Made by a program: the position numbers and the translations under genes. Shown piece after piece: positions 13,401 through 23,771 of a stretch of DNA of 64,000 bases. Below the pieces are notes generated by a model. It worked only from the letters and a program-made list of their open reading frames with translations. It made no database searches and was not told the DNA's origin. The stretch is from the NCBI RefSeq assembly GCF_030704535.1, contig NC_081813.1:2876001-2940000 (forward strand), in the 5' to 3' direction. Origin of the DNA: Vitis vinifera. Its lineage: Eukaryota > Streptophyta > Magnoliopsida > Vitales > Vitaceae. The first letter of the stretch is position 1. Every line of letters begins with the position of its first letter.

Positions 13401-14460
13401 CAAAACTCTTGAAGAGAGTCCATCATAAAAACTTGGTTCGCCTTGCTGGGTATTGCAATGATGGTACAAACACGGCCCTCATTTATGAATATATGTCTAA
13501 TGGAAACCTGAGACAGAGGTTGTCAGGTATCACCATCTTTATGTTCTTAGGACTTGATCACTAGAAGTCAGGGACTTGACCTAACTACAGATATGCTATA
13601 TAAATTTTCGATGCAGCGAGAGATACGGATGTTTTGTATTGGAAAGAGAGGCTTCAAATTGCAGTTGATGTAGCACAAGGTCAGTAAGCAGATTTGCTGC
13701 ATTACTATTCTCCTTCAAATACCTTTTTCTGATCATTTTCTTACTTAAAAGTAAGGTAATGATGGCTTATTGGAACTGTAGGATTGGAGTATCTGCACAA
13801 TGGTTGCAAGCCACCAATAATCCACAGAGATGTGAAGACTTCCAACATACTATTAAACAAAAAACTGCAAGCTAAGATAGCTGATTTTGGGCTGTCCAGA
13901 GACCTTGCAATTGAAAGTGGCTCTCATGCATCAACTATTCCTGCAGGCACACCAGGATATCTGGATCCTGAGTAAGTGTTCATATATAGATTTCTTGGAA
14001 ATTCTACACAACTGCTTCTTTATTCTCATAACCCCTTTTTAGGTATTACTCATCTGGAAATTTGAATAAAAGGAGCGATGTTTATAGCTTTGGGATTGTC
14101 TTGTTGGAGCTGATTACTGGCCTGCCTGCAATAATAACCCCTGGGAACATCCACATAGTTCAATGGATTAGTCCTATGCTTAAAAGAGGGGATATTCAGA
14201 ACATTGTTGATCCAAGGCTACAAGGAGATTTCAACACCAATTCTGCCTGGAAAGCTCTAGAGACAGCCTTAGCATGTGTACCATCAACTGCAATTCAAAG
14301 GCCAGACATGAGCCATGTACTGGCAGACTTAAAGGATTGTTTGGAGATGGTGGGTCCCATGAGAACTCAGAGGATAGATAGCTACAAAATGGGATCAAGC
14401 AACTCCCTTAAAAGCTATGCGGTGGATCTTGAAGGTGAAATGGCTCCCCATGTTAGATAG
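10403..14460 (+). pseudogene. Malectin-like/LRR receptor kinase RLK2, in-frame stop in ectodomain
   Basis: Tandem paralog of RLK1 with the same exon plan: 10403-10562 (signal peptide, hydrophobic WLIFVLVTIM), 10676-11219, 11313-11788, 11895-12027 (malectin-like, NWQGDPC), 12117-12188 and 12264-12335 (72-bp LRR exons), 12424-12504, 12653-12811 (membrane helix), 13084-13279 (G-loop GQGGFGNV, lysine in VTVK), 13400-13526, 13617-13679, 13782-13971 ([11 protein letters not shown]), 14043-14460. Exon 1 is intact and in phase, unlike RLK1. In exon 2 the codon matching a glutamine of RLK1 in LELQQLND is TGA (11119-11121), which truncates the ectodomain after about 200 residues. All later exons stay open and all kinase motifs are kept, so the lesion is probably recent, segregating, or a sequence error. 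Without an internal start no receptor could be made. Confidence 0.85.
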
Positions 14461-15764
14461 TTATGGAACACCGTTAGCTTCCAGTTCAAATTTGCAGTCA
14501 TTAATTATCCCATTTTCATGTGACAAATTTGCATAAAGTTGGTCTGTTGTATTAGGCAGTTCTCTCATCCTTGAATTGTATTAGTGAAAAATGGTAAGAT
14601 GGAATACTATTCCAACTAATTCTCAACTTCTCTGGCGGCGCAAACCCGCCTTCAATTTATTTTGAGATAGCAACACAAGCCTAATTTCTTGTGTCACCAT
14701 CTCTAGTATAATAAGAAGAAACAGATCAAATCTATATTTGTGAAATACGCGTGATCGTTTAGTTGAGCAGGTGGAAATGGTGAGGATCTAAGACTACTAC
14801 ATTAATTATGCCCTTTCATTCAAGGTGATAATGTCATTTCCATAATTCCATGTCCAAGAACATTTATGAGAGTTCTGTAAGTTTCAAAATGTTAACTGCA
14901 TTGGAGAATTTTAGAATGGAGTCTTTATCTCAATGTATCTACCAGACAACATTGCATTGGCTTCTGGAGAATTTTAGAATGGAGTTTCCAGGAAATATAC
15001 TTTCAGAAACCAGGGCATAATCTGAACAGAACCCAGAAAATCTAGGTACATTGCAGCCCAGAAGTGAACCTGTACTACATCTCTTGATGACATTTTCTCT
15101 GGAAAAAAATCTAACAGAAAAGGCCGAAAATATGAGCCCAAAATCATATGACCATTCAAAATGATCTCAATGCATGATCAGCTGAACCACACAACAGATC
15201 TTCCAGGGTGAAAAAAAAAGGGGTATTAATTTAGGTTTTCATGGATAAAGACTGGCCTAGACTAGAGATATTTTCCGATAAACTTGGGTACATATGCAAA
15301 AGATCACACTACTTGAGCCAAATATCTTTGAACCTGTCAAGTTAATTCGGCCATTCTACATGGGGTTCTGTCCGCTGGCCTTGAATGGTCGGCAAATGTC
15401 AACTACCAACATTACTCAATCACATGCAACTTTCTCGTGGCTTCAACTCCCAATGCGTGTGCATTGTCCTCCCAACCACCATGTTCCCTTAGTAGTTGGA
15501 TGAACAAGACTTCATTATTGTGGTTTTTATGCAATGTGTGTTATCTCTAAGAATGAAAAATTTTATGGATGTGAGCTAATTGGAGAAGTTGGTTACAGCT
15601 ATTCATTATACAAGCCTTGAATGCTATATAACAACTTCAGAGACTGCATTAATGCTATTCTGCTTCCATTTATCCTCCATGGACACGAACTTCAATCATG
15701 TCGTTTTCAGCGTTTCTTATAAGAACTAGAGTCCTGGCTCAGCCCCAAGCACTGTAATCTGAGA
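14461..15764. other. Intergenic region between RLK2 and the first GDSL gene
   Basis: Presumed RLK2 3' UTR followed by unique-looking sequence. A short word, 'ttctggagaattttagaatggag', occurs twice in related form near 14900 and 14960. No gene or clear transposon is seen. The last few hundred bases are the GDSL1 promoter. Confidence 0.4.
15625..15631 (+). promoter_or_regulatory. TATA box candidate of GDSL1
   Basis: TATATAA lies 134 bp upstream of the GDSL1 start codon, in a position compatible with a 5' UTR of about 100 bp. Motif and spacing are the only evidence. Confidence 0.45.
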
Positions 15765-17302
15765 ATGGGCATCCATTGTTGCTGGGCATTGTTTTTGGCC
15801 TTGGCATTGGCATTGACCTTTGCCACCATCGGCGAAGCTCAGGACGCAACTCTTGTTCCAGCCATCATAACTTTTGGAGACTCTGCTGTAGATGTTGGGA
15901 ATAATGACTATCTCCTCACCATTTTCAAGGCCAATTACCCTCCTTATGGAAGGGACTTCATCAACCATCAGCCTACAGGGAGGTTCTGCAATGGAAAACT
16001 AGCCACAGACATTACTGGTAATCAGCTTAAAGCAGTGATCCAATGCCATTGAGTTTGGTACCTTATCAAATTTATGTACTAATCATGATTGTAATCCCAT
16101 TTACAGCTGACACTCTTGGCTTCAAGACTTACCCCCCAGCATACCTTAGCCCCAAGGCATCAGGGAAGAACCTTCTGATTGGAGCCAACTTTGCCTCTGC
16201 TGGCTCTGGTTATGATGACAAAACAGCCATCTTAAGTGTAAGAAAATTCCCCCATTCTCTAGTTTGGTTGCCAAGAAAACAAAATTTCCAATCATCAAAC
16301 ATTGTTCCAATACACTTTCAACACACAGAGTTTTCATATTAGTATTGTGATCGCAAGATAATCACTCATATAGTCTCCTCTTTCTCGGCATTTTTCTACT
16401 TCAAATCTTGTTGCAGCATGCAATTCCATTGTCTCAACAATTAGAGTACTACAAGGAGTACCAAGCTAAGCTAGCAAAGGTAGCAGGTAGTCAAAAAGCG
16501 GCCACCATTATCAAGGATGCACTATATGTAGTGGGAGCTGGTAGCAGCGATTTTATTCAGAATTACTATGTCAATCCTTTCCTTAACAAAGTATACACTC
16601 CTGATCAGTATGCCTCAATCCTCGTTGGCATATTTTCGAGCTTCATCAAGGTATTTTTCTGTTCTAAATCAATCAGTAGGGGTTCATATATACTTCACAC
16701 TTGCTTTAGTACTATTAGGATGGTGTTGATTAACTACTGTCTTTGAAAATAGGACTTGTATGGCTTGGGGGCAAGGAGAATTGGGCTGACTTCACTCCCA
16801 CCATTAGGCTGCCTGCCAGCAACAAAAACTTTATTCGGGTTCCATCAGAGCGGTTGTGTATCCAGGCTCAACACCGACGCCCAAGGCTTCAACAAGAAAA
16901 TCAATTCAGCAGTCTCAAGTCTGCAGAAGCAACTTTCAGGCCTCAAAATTGCTGTGTTTGACATTTATAAGCCCCTCTATGATATCATCAAGTCTCCTTC
17001 AGACTACGGTATTGAACATAAGCATCTAACTACTTAGTAGTCAACAATGAGTCATCACCTGATATGGGCAATTTGCAATTATACTTTACCATTATGTTTT
17101 CGCAGGTTTTGCAGAAGCCAGTAGAGGTTGCTGTGGAACAGGGACAATAGAGACAACATCCTTGCTCTGCAACCCAAAATCCATAGGGACTTGCCCAAAT
17201 GCCACTCAGTATGTGTTTTGGGACAGTGTCCATCCATCTCAGGCTGCTAATCAGGTTCTTGCTGATGCACTGATTCTCCAAGGGATTGGACTCATTGGAT
17301 GA
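15765..17302 (+). CDS. GDSL esterase/lipase, APG/EXL-type (GDSL1)
   Basis: Secreted serine hydrolase of the plant GDSL (SGNH) family. Such enzymes cleave ester bonds of lipids or cell-wall acyl groups; the substrate cannot be told from sequence. Five exons: 15765-16017, 16107-16237, 16417-16650, 16753-17008, 17106-17302, coding 356 residues, the usual family length. A signal peptide with a hydrophobic core (ALFLALALALTFA) ends near EAQ. Block I is FGDSAVDVGNN (nucleophile Ser), block III GANFASAGSG, and block V DSVHPSQ (Asp and His of the triad). All junctions are in phase with GT-AG sites. The start is the first Met and opens the signal peptide directly. A paralog with identical exon phases lies 4.6 kb downstream. 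Confidence 0.95.
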
Positions 17303-18254
17303 GAATTACACATACATAAATATAGTGTGTGGCTTTTCATCTCTCTACAATGCATTCAACTGTACTTCTTCTTCCCTACATTATGCTTATTGGATAATAT
17401 TTGTATGATCTCAACAAATATAATTTTGTCCCTCTTAATAATTGGAGTGGCTCCATGTAAGGTTGTTGTTGAAAACTATTCCCAAAGGAAGATTGGAAAT
17501 GCAGTGAAATGTTAAATATTCCATGAGTTTTATTTCTCAATTTTTTAAGTAATATCTTGACAGAAAGCCTCTTGTTTCAGTTTGTTACTCCATTGTATGT
17601 CTGATTGTGCCTTTTTTGTTAGGGGCTTTTGTTAAGGCCTATGCTTTGATTGGAAGATTAAGTTAAGCCAAAGGCATCATTTCTAAGGGAGAATGTTGAT
17701 AAAAATTTCTTCCTACATGAGATGAAATAAAGTTTTTATAAGAAGTAACACTTCCGGATTTTTATATTAAACTCTTTAAACAAAATTAGTGAACTTTTGA
17801 CCTCCCAAAAGTTGATCCAAATAAAGCCTAATACATTTGACTTCAACTTTTTAACATGGGTCATGAGTTCCAAAGTTGGTATATATGGAATTTGTGATTT
17901 ATTCACATACTAAATTGACCTATTTAATTGGGTAAAAAAATTGGCCAATTTTGTTTGAATCTCTTCTTTTTAAGACTCAAGAGATGCAAACTTGTTTTGT
18001 CTATAAAGACAAATTGTGAGGAGTCCTTTTCATATTTTTCATAATAGAGTCCCCTTGCATATTCTCTATATGACTCACTCTAAGTAGATATTTCTACTTT
18101 TAGTCAACTTACCCAATGACTTTTAAAATGTCTTTTTTTATTTTTTCTACTTTGAGGACTTTTCGAGTTTAAGAACGATCTATGCAAATAAGCATATCAT
18201 CCTGATTATGACCCATAACCCAAGGGTAGTTAGTGAGTAAGGAAGATAAAATTT
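17303..18254. other. Intergenic: possible LTR-like debris
   Basis: After the GDSL1 3' UTR, a purine tract (AAGGGAGAA, near 17685) followed by TGTTGATA looks like the junction of a plus-strand copia 3' end and LTR, with a possible TATA (TCTATAAAG) near 18000. I could not define a right end or a target duplication, so this is only a suspicion. Confidence 0.3.
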
Positions 18255-18545
18255 GGCTTTGATACCATTTATTACAACCTATAAAAATGTTATCTATTTG
18301 ATGCTTATCGGTATTCATGCATATTTACACAGATGAAATAACTTGCTCTTGTAAAGGATATAAACTTCTCTCTTCAAGCAATGTGAAACCTCATATTCAA
18401 ATCCAAATCAACTTGGCAGTTTATTAATTTAATGTGAAATGATATAATTGATTCATGGGAAGTCTTATATATATAGGGTTAGTGAAAGATATGTTTTAAT
18501 ATACTTGTTGGAGCAACAATTTTCCAACAAGCCCTCCCTCTAAAA
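18255..18545 (-). mobile_element. Copia-type LTR relic, minus strand, flanked by PPT and PBS
   Basis: On the minus strand a purine tract (AGAGGGAGGGCT, about 18530-18541) is followed at 18529 by TGTTGGAAAATTG, an LTR-like stretch of about 260 bp with a TATATATAAG box. Directly after it (18255-18267) comes TGGTATCAAAGCC, a tRNA-Met-type primer site. So internal 3' sequence, one LTR and internal 5' sequence are joined in that order. The flanking internal sequence is decayed and non-coding. Confidence 0.5.
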
Positions 18546-19598
18546 CTTCCACTTTGTAATCTCTCTTACTAGTGCAATAACTCATTCCACCAATGAATTT
18601 TATGTCTCCAAACTTTATACACTCTTTCGACAATTAAGTTAGCACACAGATGTAAAGAAAAGGAAAAATAAGAAGGAAATGGAGAATATTCTAAGTAACA
18701 TATTTCTCTTTTGTGTTAGTTTCAGGATAACTACTTCTATATCATCAAGAATCAATCAATAAACCATTAATATGTGGATTCATCCTTCTAAGTGTTAATC
18801 AAACCATGTACACATACCAATAGAAAATAAAATTAAAAAATACGAGATTTTTAACATAGTTTGACAATCAATGTCATCCCTACGTCCACGAAGTACACCA
18901 ATATTCAACAATTCACCAATCAAAACAAATGAGAAGAGTTACAATGATAAAGCTCTCTAAAAACACCTTTCAATTTTAGTCGCACTGTCTGAAAAAAACA
19001 AAACCCTAAACATAAAAGGGTTAAATATATGATATGGACAAACTTATCAATCATCACATAAAAAAATAAAAAATAAAATAAAATTTTTTTAAAAAAAATC
19101 TCCAATGGGCAACTACCTCTTTCAACCCCCGCAAGTTAACTAGACAACTCAATCCCTATGAGCTCACTAAGAAGCTTGACCCCCGCAAACTAACCAAACA
19201 ATTTGACCTTCGAGATTTTGAGCAGAACACAACAAAACTGATTCAAATTTCATAACCTAATACGAAGGATATGAAAAGCATTAATAGATATTTATCTATG
19301 GTCCCTATGTGGTAACTATTAAGAAAAGTTCATATTATCCCATCAGATTACCGCCCAATCTTTCATGATTCATAACTCTTATCAAATCCAATTTCAAATA
19401 CCCATTGAAGATGGAAAATTGACGTTTAATTTTGTTTAATCAATGTATCAATTAGATAATCACATGTTATTTATTCATAATAGGTTGTCAATAGTCTTTT
19501 GTCCCTGTTTTTTATTTTCTTTCATAAATGTACATATTGTAAAAATTCAATTACACAATTGAAGTTTTCTACCTTTCCATTAAACTTTTCCACTTTAA
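18546..19598. other. AT-rich intergenic sequence, no gene seen
   Basis: Probable decayed retrotransposon sequence lying between two primer-site-like motifs. No open frame with a recognisable domain is present. Confidence 0.35.
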
Positions 19599-20460
19599 GG
19601 TATCAGAGCTTGAAAGCTCCAACGAGTGATCTACACTCAATCTTCCCATGGTTGAAGTTGTTGACAATCTCAAATGCCTCTCATTTCCATTAATACAACT
19701 GCCCAATTATCCTTAGGCCTTGTTTGAAAAGTTGGAATAGAGGATGAGAATGGGAAATCAATTTCATTCTCACTTGTTAATGTCTTTGTATTGTTTTTAA
19801 GAATGAAAATAGAAGTAAAAAAATCTTTATTATGAAAACCGAATCTCTCTCAAATAAGGATTTTGATTCCTCTTGTATACGTAGTGTTACAATTCACCTC
19901 CATTCTCATCCTATTTCCATTCATATTCCCAAATAACAAACACACCCTTAAAGCTTACTCCATCAAATTATCCATCTTGGCTTGCACAATTCAATTCCTT
20001 CTTGTTGGAAGCCATGCATGCCAAGAAGCCACCACGGTTCAAAATGGGGTTGTTGTTCCCAATCCTACTCATACTCATTGGGTTCAACAAGATCAGACTT
20101 ATGTACCAAGCTATCTTTGCATCCCTGTCCAAACCCATCATGGCTTATATTGCCTCTGCAAAAACCTTTCACAAAAATCAAAATGGCAATCTCGATATCT
20201 CCAAAGGTGCCAATAATGCAATCAAATGGGTCCGGCAAAAGATGTCCTCAGATCAAGGTTGCACCAAAACCTGAACCAGTTGCCAATCATGCCTCTACTT
20301 GGAATAAAAATTCAAATAGGTTACTTGGCACTAGAACTTCTCATCATGTTACTACAGACTTGTAAAATCTATCTCTACACACAGATTATGAAGGCCCTGA
20401 AGATATTATCTTAGGTGATGGATCTGGGTTAGGTAGGATGCCACACCTCCAATTTTTATG
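19599..20460 (+). mobile_element. Ty1/copia 5' internal fragment (gag to protease region), fossil
   Basis: A primer-site-like GGTATCAGAGC at 19599-19609 is followed by sequence whose translations recall copia gag: a 'KL...YPSW..QF..LL.G' start near 19955-20000 and a 'THW..QDQ' segment near 20080-20100. Words typical of the protease region follow near 20330-20420. Reverse transcriptase and integrase are absent. The fragment is old, broken in several places, and interrupted by the MITE at 19716-19947. Confidence 0.65.
19716..19947. mobile_element. Tourist-like (PIF/Harbinger) MITE nested in copia fossil
   Basis: This 232-bp non-coding element has inverted ends, GGCCTTGTTTGA on the left and, on the reverse complement of the right end, GGGTGTGTTTG. 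It is flanked by TTA on both sides (19713-19715 and 19948-19950), the 3-bp target duplication typical of PIF/Harbinger elements. Inside, both ends continue with related GGGAAT/GATGAGAATG sequence. Confidence 0.7.
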
Positions 20461-21877
20461 AACTACAAAATATTTGAAATCTATTGTGATATATTCTAAT
20501 TATCAAAATTCAGTTGATGAAATTAATTGCTAGATATTTGGCACTCCATGATTTAGAATAGTGCCTCCCTCCTATGTTCTCCTAGTGGGGTACATCCTAT
20601 TTGATATGTAGTTAGCAGACAGTATCCTATCTCTAAATTTAAGGGCGTGGACCATATCAATGGAGGTGGAGCAATGACTCATGGACAGTGGTCGATAAGT
20701 GACCGTATTCAATGAAAGTTGCACAATCCTATCCGTGACCCGCAATGTGTCTTTACCTTTTATATGCTCAGAAAACCTTTTCGTTTTTATCTTTTTTTTT
20801 AGAATAAAAAATTATTTTCTGATTTAAAAAGTTATTTGATTAATTTATAATAAGAAATAGCTTGTTTAATTTATTCTGAAAGATATATTATTTTTTAAAA
20901 CAATTTTAAGATATTTTAATTTTTTTTAGAGGTTTTTAAATATATAAATATAGGGTATCTTGATGAATAAATCTGGACAAATAATAAATTAAAAGAAAAA
21001 TCATTTTTTCATATTTGGCTGTAGACCAATTAAATTTTATTTTTGAGAACAATTAAAAAACAAAAATTATTTTTTAATAATCAATTTTTAGAGGGTTAAA
21101 TTCATTTACGTTTTTCAAGGTTTTGGCTTATTGCACTTAATATTTATTAGTTTAAAATTTTATCAAAAATAGTCATGTGGCTTGTATAAGTTTCGTCTAT
21201 TTATATCTTCTACACTTAGTATTTATTCTTTTTTCCATCACTTTAACAAAGAAGCATGATGACCTCTAATAAATTTCCCTAATATTTGCATCATCACTAG
21301 TGTTAGGATGCAATAATACCACTCTTACGTCAAGGGATTATTTAAATAATAATTTTTAAAATAGGTTTCCGAACCATGATATCAAATGTTATAAAATATT
21401 TGACTTACCCTTAATAACCATTAATTAATTTTTAGATGAAATGCAGCGGAAAATCCAATCCTAACAACCAAGATTTTTTTTATGTGGTAAGGGTAGTGTA
21501 GTGATGTCAAGGCTTCATTAGCTGACAGCCCTGATAGCTTACGCTCTGACCCCAGATGCATGGCCACATTGAATTCAAAATTAACTTCCATTAAGTTTCC
21601 TACCTGTCACACACAACCACTCTCCTGAGGATCCAAGCATCAATTGGTATTTCCATTCCATTTTTCTCGTAATTAGTATCGTTAATCATCGGCTTACCTA
21701 TAGTCCGGAGTATTTGTGAATCAACTTAATTCAGGAAGCCCAATAGCCACCCGACAACAGCACTAATGGCCACCCACCCTCCTCTTCTGATTGACTGACG
21801 CCACCTTCAATTGGGTAACTATTGCTCTTCCTATAAAGCCTAAGGACCAGGCACAGCCCGGCACCTATTAACAGAAA
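20461..21877. other. Intergenic region upstream of GDSL2
   Basis: AT-rich sequence with no gene seen. 20550-20760 may still belong to the copia fossil. 20770-21100 is T/A-rich with 'aaaattattttt' words on both strands, suggesting an old MITE, but I could not define ends. The last 300 bp are the GDSL2 promoter. Confidence 0.4.
21832..21838 (+). promoter_or_regulatory. TATA box candidate of GDSL2
   Basis: TATAAAG lies 46 bp upstream of the GDSL2 start codon, which would give a very short 5' UTR of about 15-20 nt. GDSL1 has its candidate box 134 bp upstream, so the two paralogs may differ in 5' UTR length. Confidence 0.4.
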
Positions 21878-23349
21878 ATGGCTATCTGGGGTGGTGCAGC
21901 AGCATTGGTTTTGGCACTGGCATTGCAGTTTGCCACCATGGCTGATGCTCAAGGAACCACCAGTATTGCTCCGGCGATGATATTGTTCGGGGACTCAGCG
22001 GTGGACAGCGGGAATAATAACTACTTCCCCACTGCTTTCAAGGCCAATTACCTTCCTTATGGGAAGGACTTCATCAGCCATCAGCCTACTGGGAGGTTCT
22101 GCAATGGGAAACTAGCCACTGATATCACCGGTGGGTTCAAGCCCCAGTGGCCAGTAAAGCTTTGATGCCATGTTGAATTACTTGTATTGAGTTTATATGT
22201 AGTGACATGCATCATGTAACTTGTTTTGCAGCTGACATTCTAGGGTTTGAGACCTATCCACCAGCTTATCTTAGCCCACAGGCCACAGGGAAGAACCTTC
22301 TGGTTGGGGCCAACTTTGGCTCTGCTGCAGCTGGTTATGATGACAATACAGCCATCATTAACGTAAACTAATTATCTTATGAGTCTAGTTTGGTTGCCAA
22401 GAAGACTGAAGAAAAGAAAAGAAAGCTTACAATCATATCAACAGTTTTTCTTTTTTCTTTTTTTTTAATTTTATTTATTTATTTATTGCAGCATGCAATA
22501 CCATTGTCGCAACAGTTGGAGTATTACAAGGAATACAGAGTAAAGCTAGCGAAAGTGGCAGGTAGTAAGAGAGCAGCAGCCATCCTCAAGGGTGCATTAT
22601 ACCTAGTTGGCTTTGGTACTGCAGATTTTCTTCAAAATTACTATGTCAATCCTTCCCTCAAGAAACTCTACACTCCTGATCAGTATTCCACATACCTTGC
22701 CACCATTTTCTCAAGCTTCATCAAGGTCTCTTGATCACTCTTGCTTTTGTTACAACTTTCTCAAGCCCCTCCCCTCCATGATGTGAATAATTGGTGTTTG
22801 ATAACAGGACTTGTATGGCTTGGGAGCAAGGAAAATTGGGGTAGTTCCACTCCCACCATTGGGTTGCTTTCCAGAGACCATTACTATGTTCCGGTACCGT
22901 AAGCATGGTTGCATCGCCAGGATCAATAAGAATGCCCAAGGATTCAATAACAAGATCAACACAACAGCCATAAGTCTCCAGAAGAAACTGCCTGCCCTCA
23001 AGATCGTTGTCTTCGACATTTTTAAGCCCCTCCATGATGTTTTTACATCTCCTTCAGACTATGGTAATGAACCTGTTCATGTATATATATATGATGAACT
23101 GATACTTGATATGAGCAATGTGTTATAGTGATGCTCTATTGTTATGTTTTCGTAGGTTTTGCAGAAGCCAGGAAAGGTTGCTGCCAGACACGTAAAACAG
23201 GGACAGTTCCCATACTCTGTGACCCAAAGTCTCCAGGAACTTGCCGGAATGCCAGTCAATATGTGTTTTGGGACGATGTCCATCTGTCCCAGGCTACTAA
23301 TCAGATGCTTGCCGAATCAATGCTTCTCCAGGGCATTTCCCTCATTTGA
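21878..23349 (+). CDS. GDSL esterase/lipase, APG/EXL-type (GDSL2)
   Basis: Tandem paralog of GDSL1 and probably a secreted esterase. Five exons: 21878-22130, 22232-22362, 22492-22725, 22808-23063, 23156-23349, coding 355 residues. The first four exons have exactly the GDSL1 lengths (253, 131, 234 and 256 nt) and the last is one codon shorter. A signal peptide core (AALVLALALQFA) ends near ADAQ. Block I is FGDSAVDSGNNN, block III GANFGSAAAG, and block V DDVHLSQ, so the catalytic Ser, Asp and His and the block III Asn are kept. All splice sites are GT-AG. It converges with the PABP gene, whose stop codon lies about 420 bp away on the other strand. Confidence 0.95.
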
Positions 23350-23771
23350 CGAGGATATTGTGCTTGTCATCTATTTACAATGGCATTGAATTGTACCAAC
23401 TTTTTAGTATTAGAACTCTATCTTAACCGTTTGATCTCGATTGTTTTTATCCATGAATTTGTAAGGACTTCCATAAGATGAATATTCAGACACCCTCTTA
23501 AGTATGTCAACAGACAAGCAGCAAGCAAGGTACTAAATGAAAGAAGATTGCACCATCACCATTAAAAAAAGGGATTTAGAATGTTCTATTTAGGATATGA
23601 TAGCACTGAAAAATATGATGTTCGTTTCTCCTAGTTAGACAATTAACAGAGAGCATAAGCTTCCAAGAAGAAAAAGAAAGAAAGAAAAAAATGCATATAA
23701 CAATGTTGATTGAAACTGGATAAGAAAGAAAGTAGTAGGGGCATGTTAGAAATGTGTAATCCCAGAGTTCA
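23350..23771. other. Intergenic space between two convergent genes
   Basis: Holds the 3' UTRs of GDSL2 (plus strand) and the PABP gene (minus strand). It has a purine-rich GAAA stretch near 23670. No other feature is seen. Confidence 0.5.
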
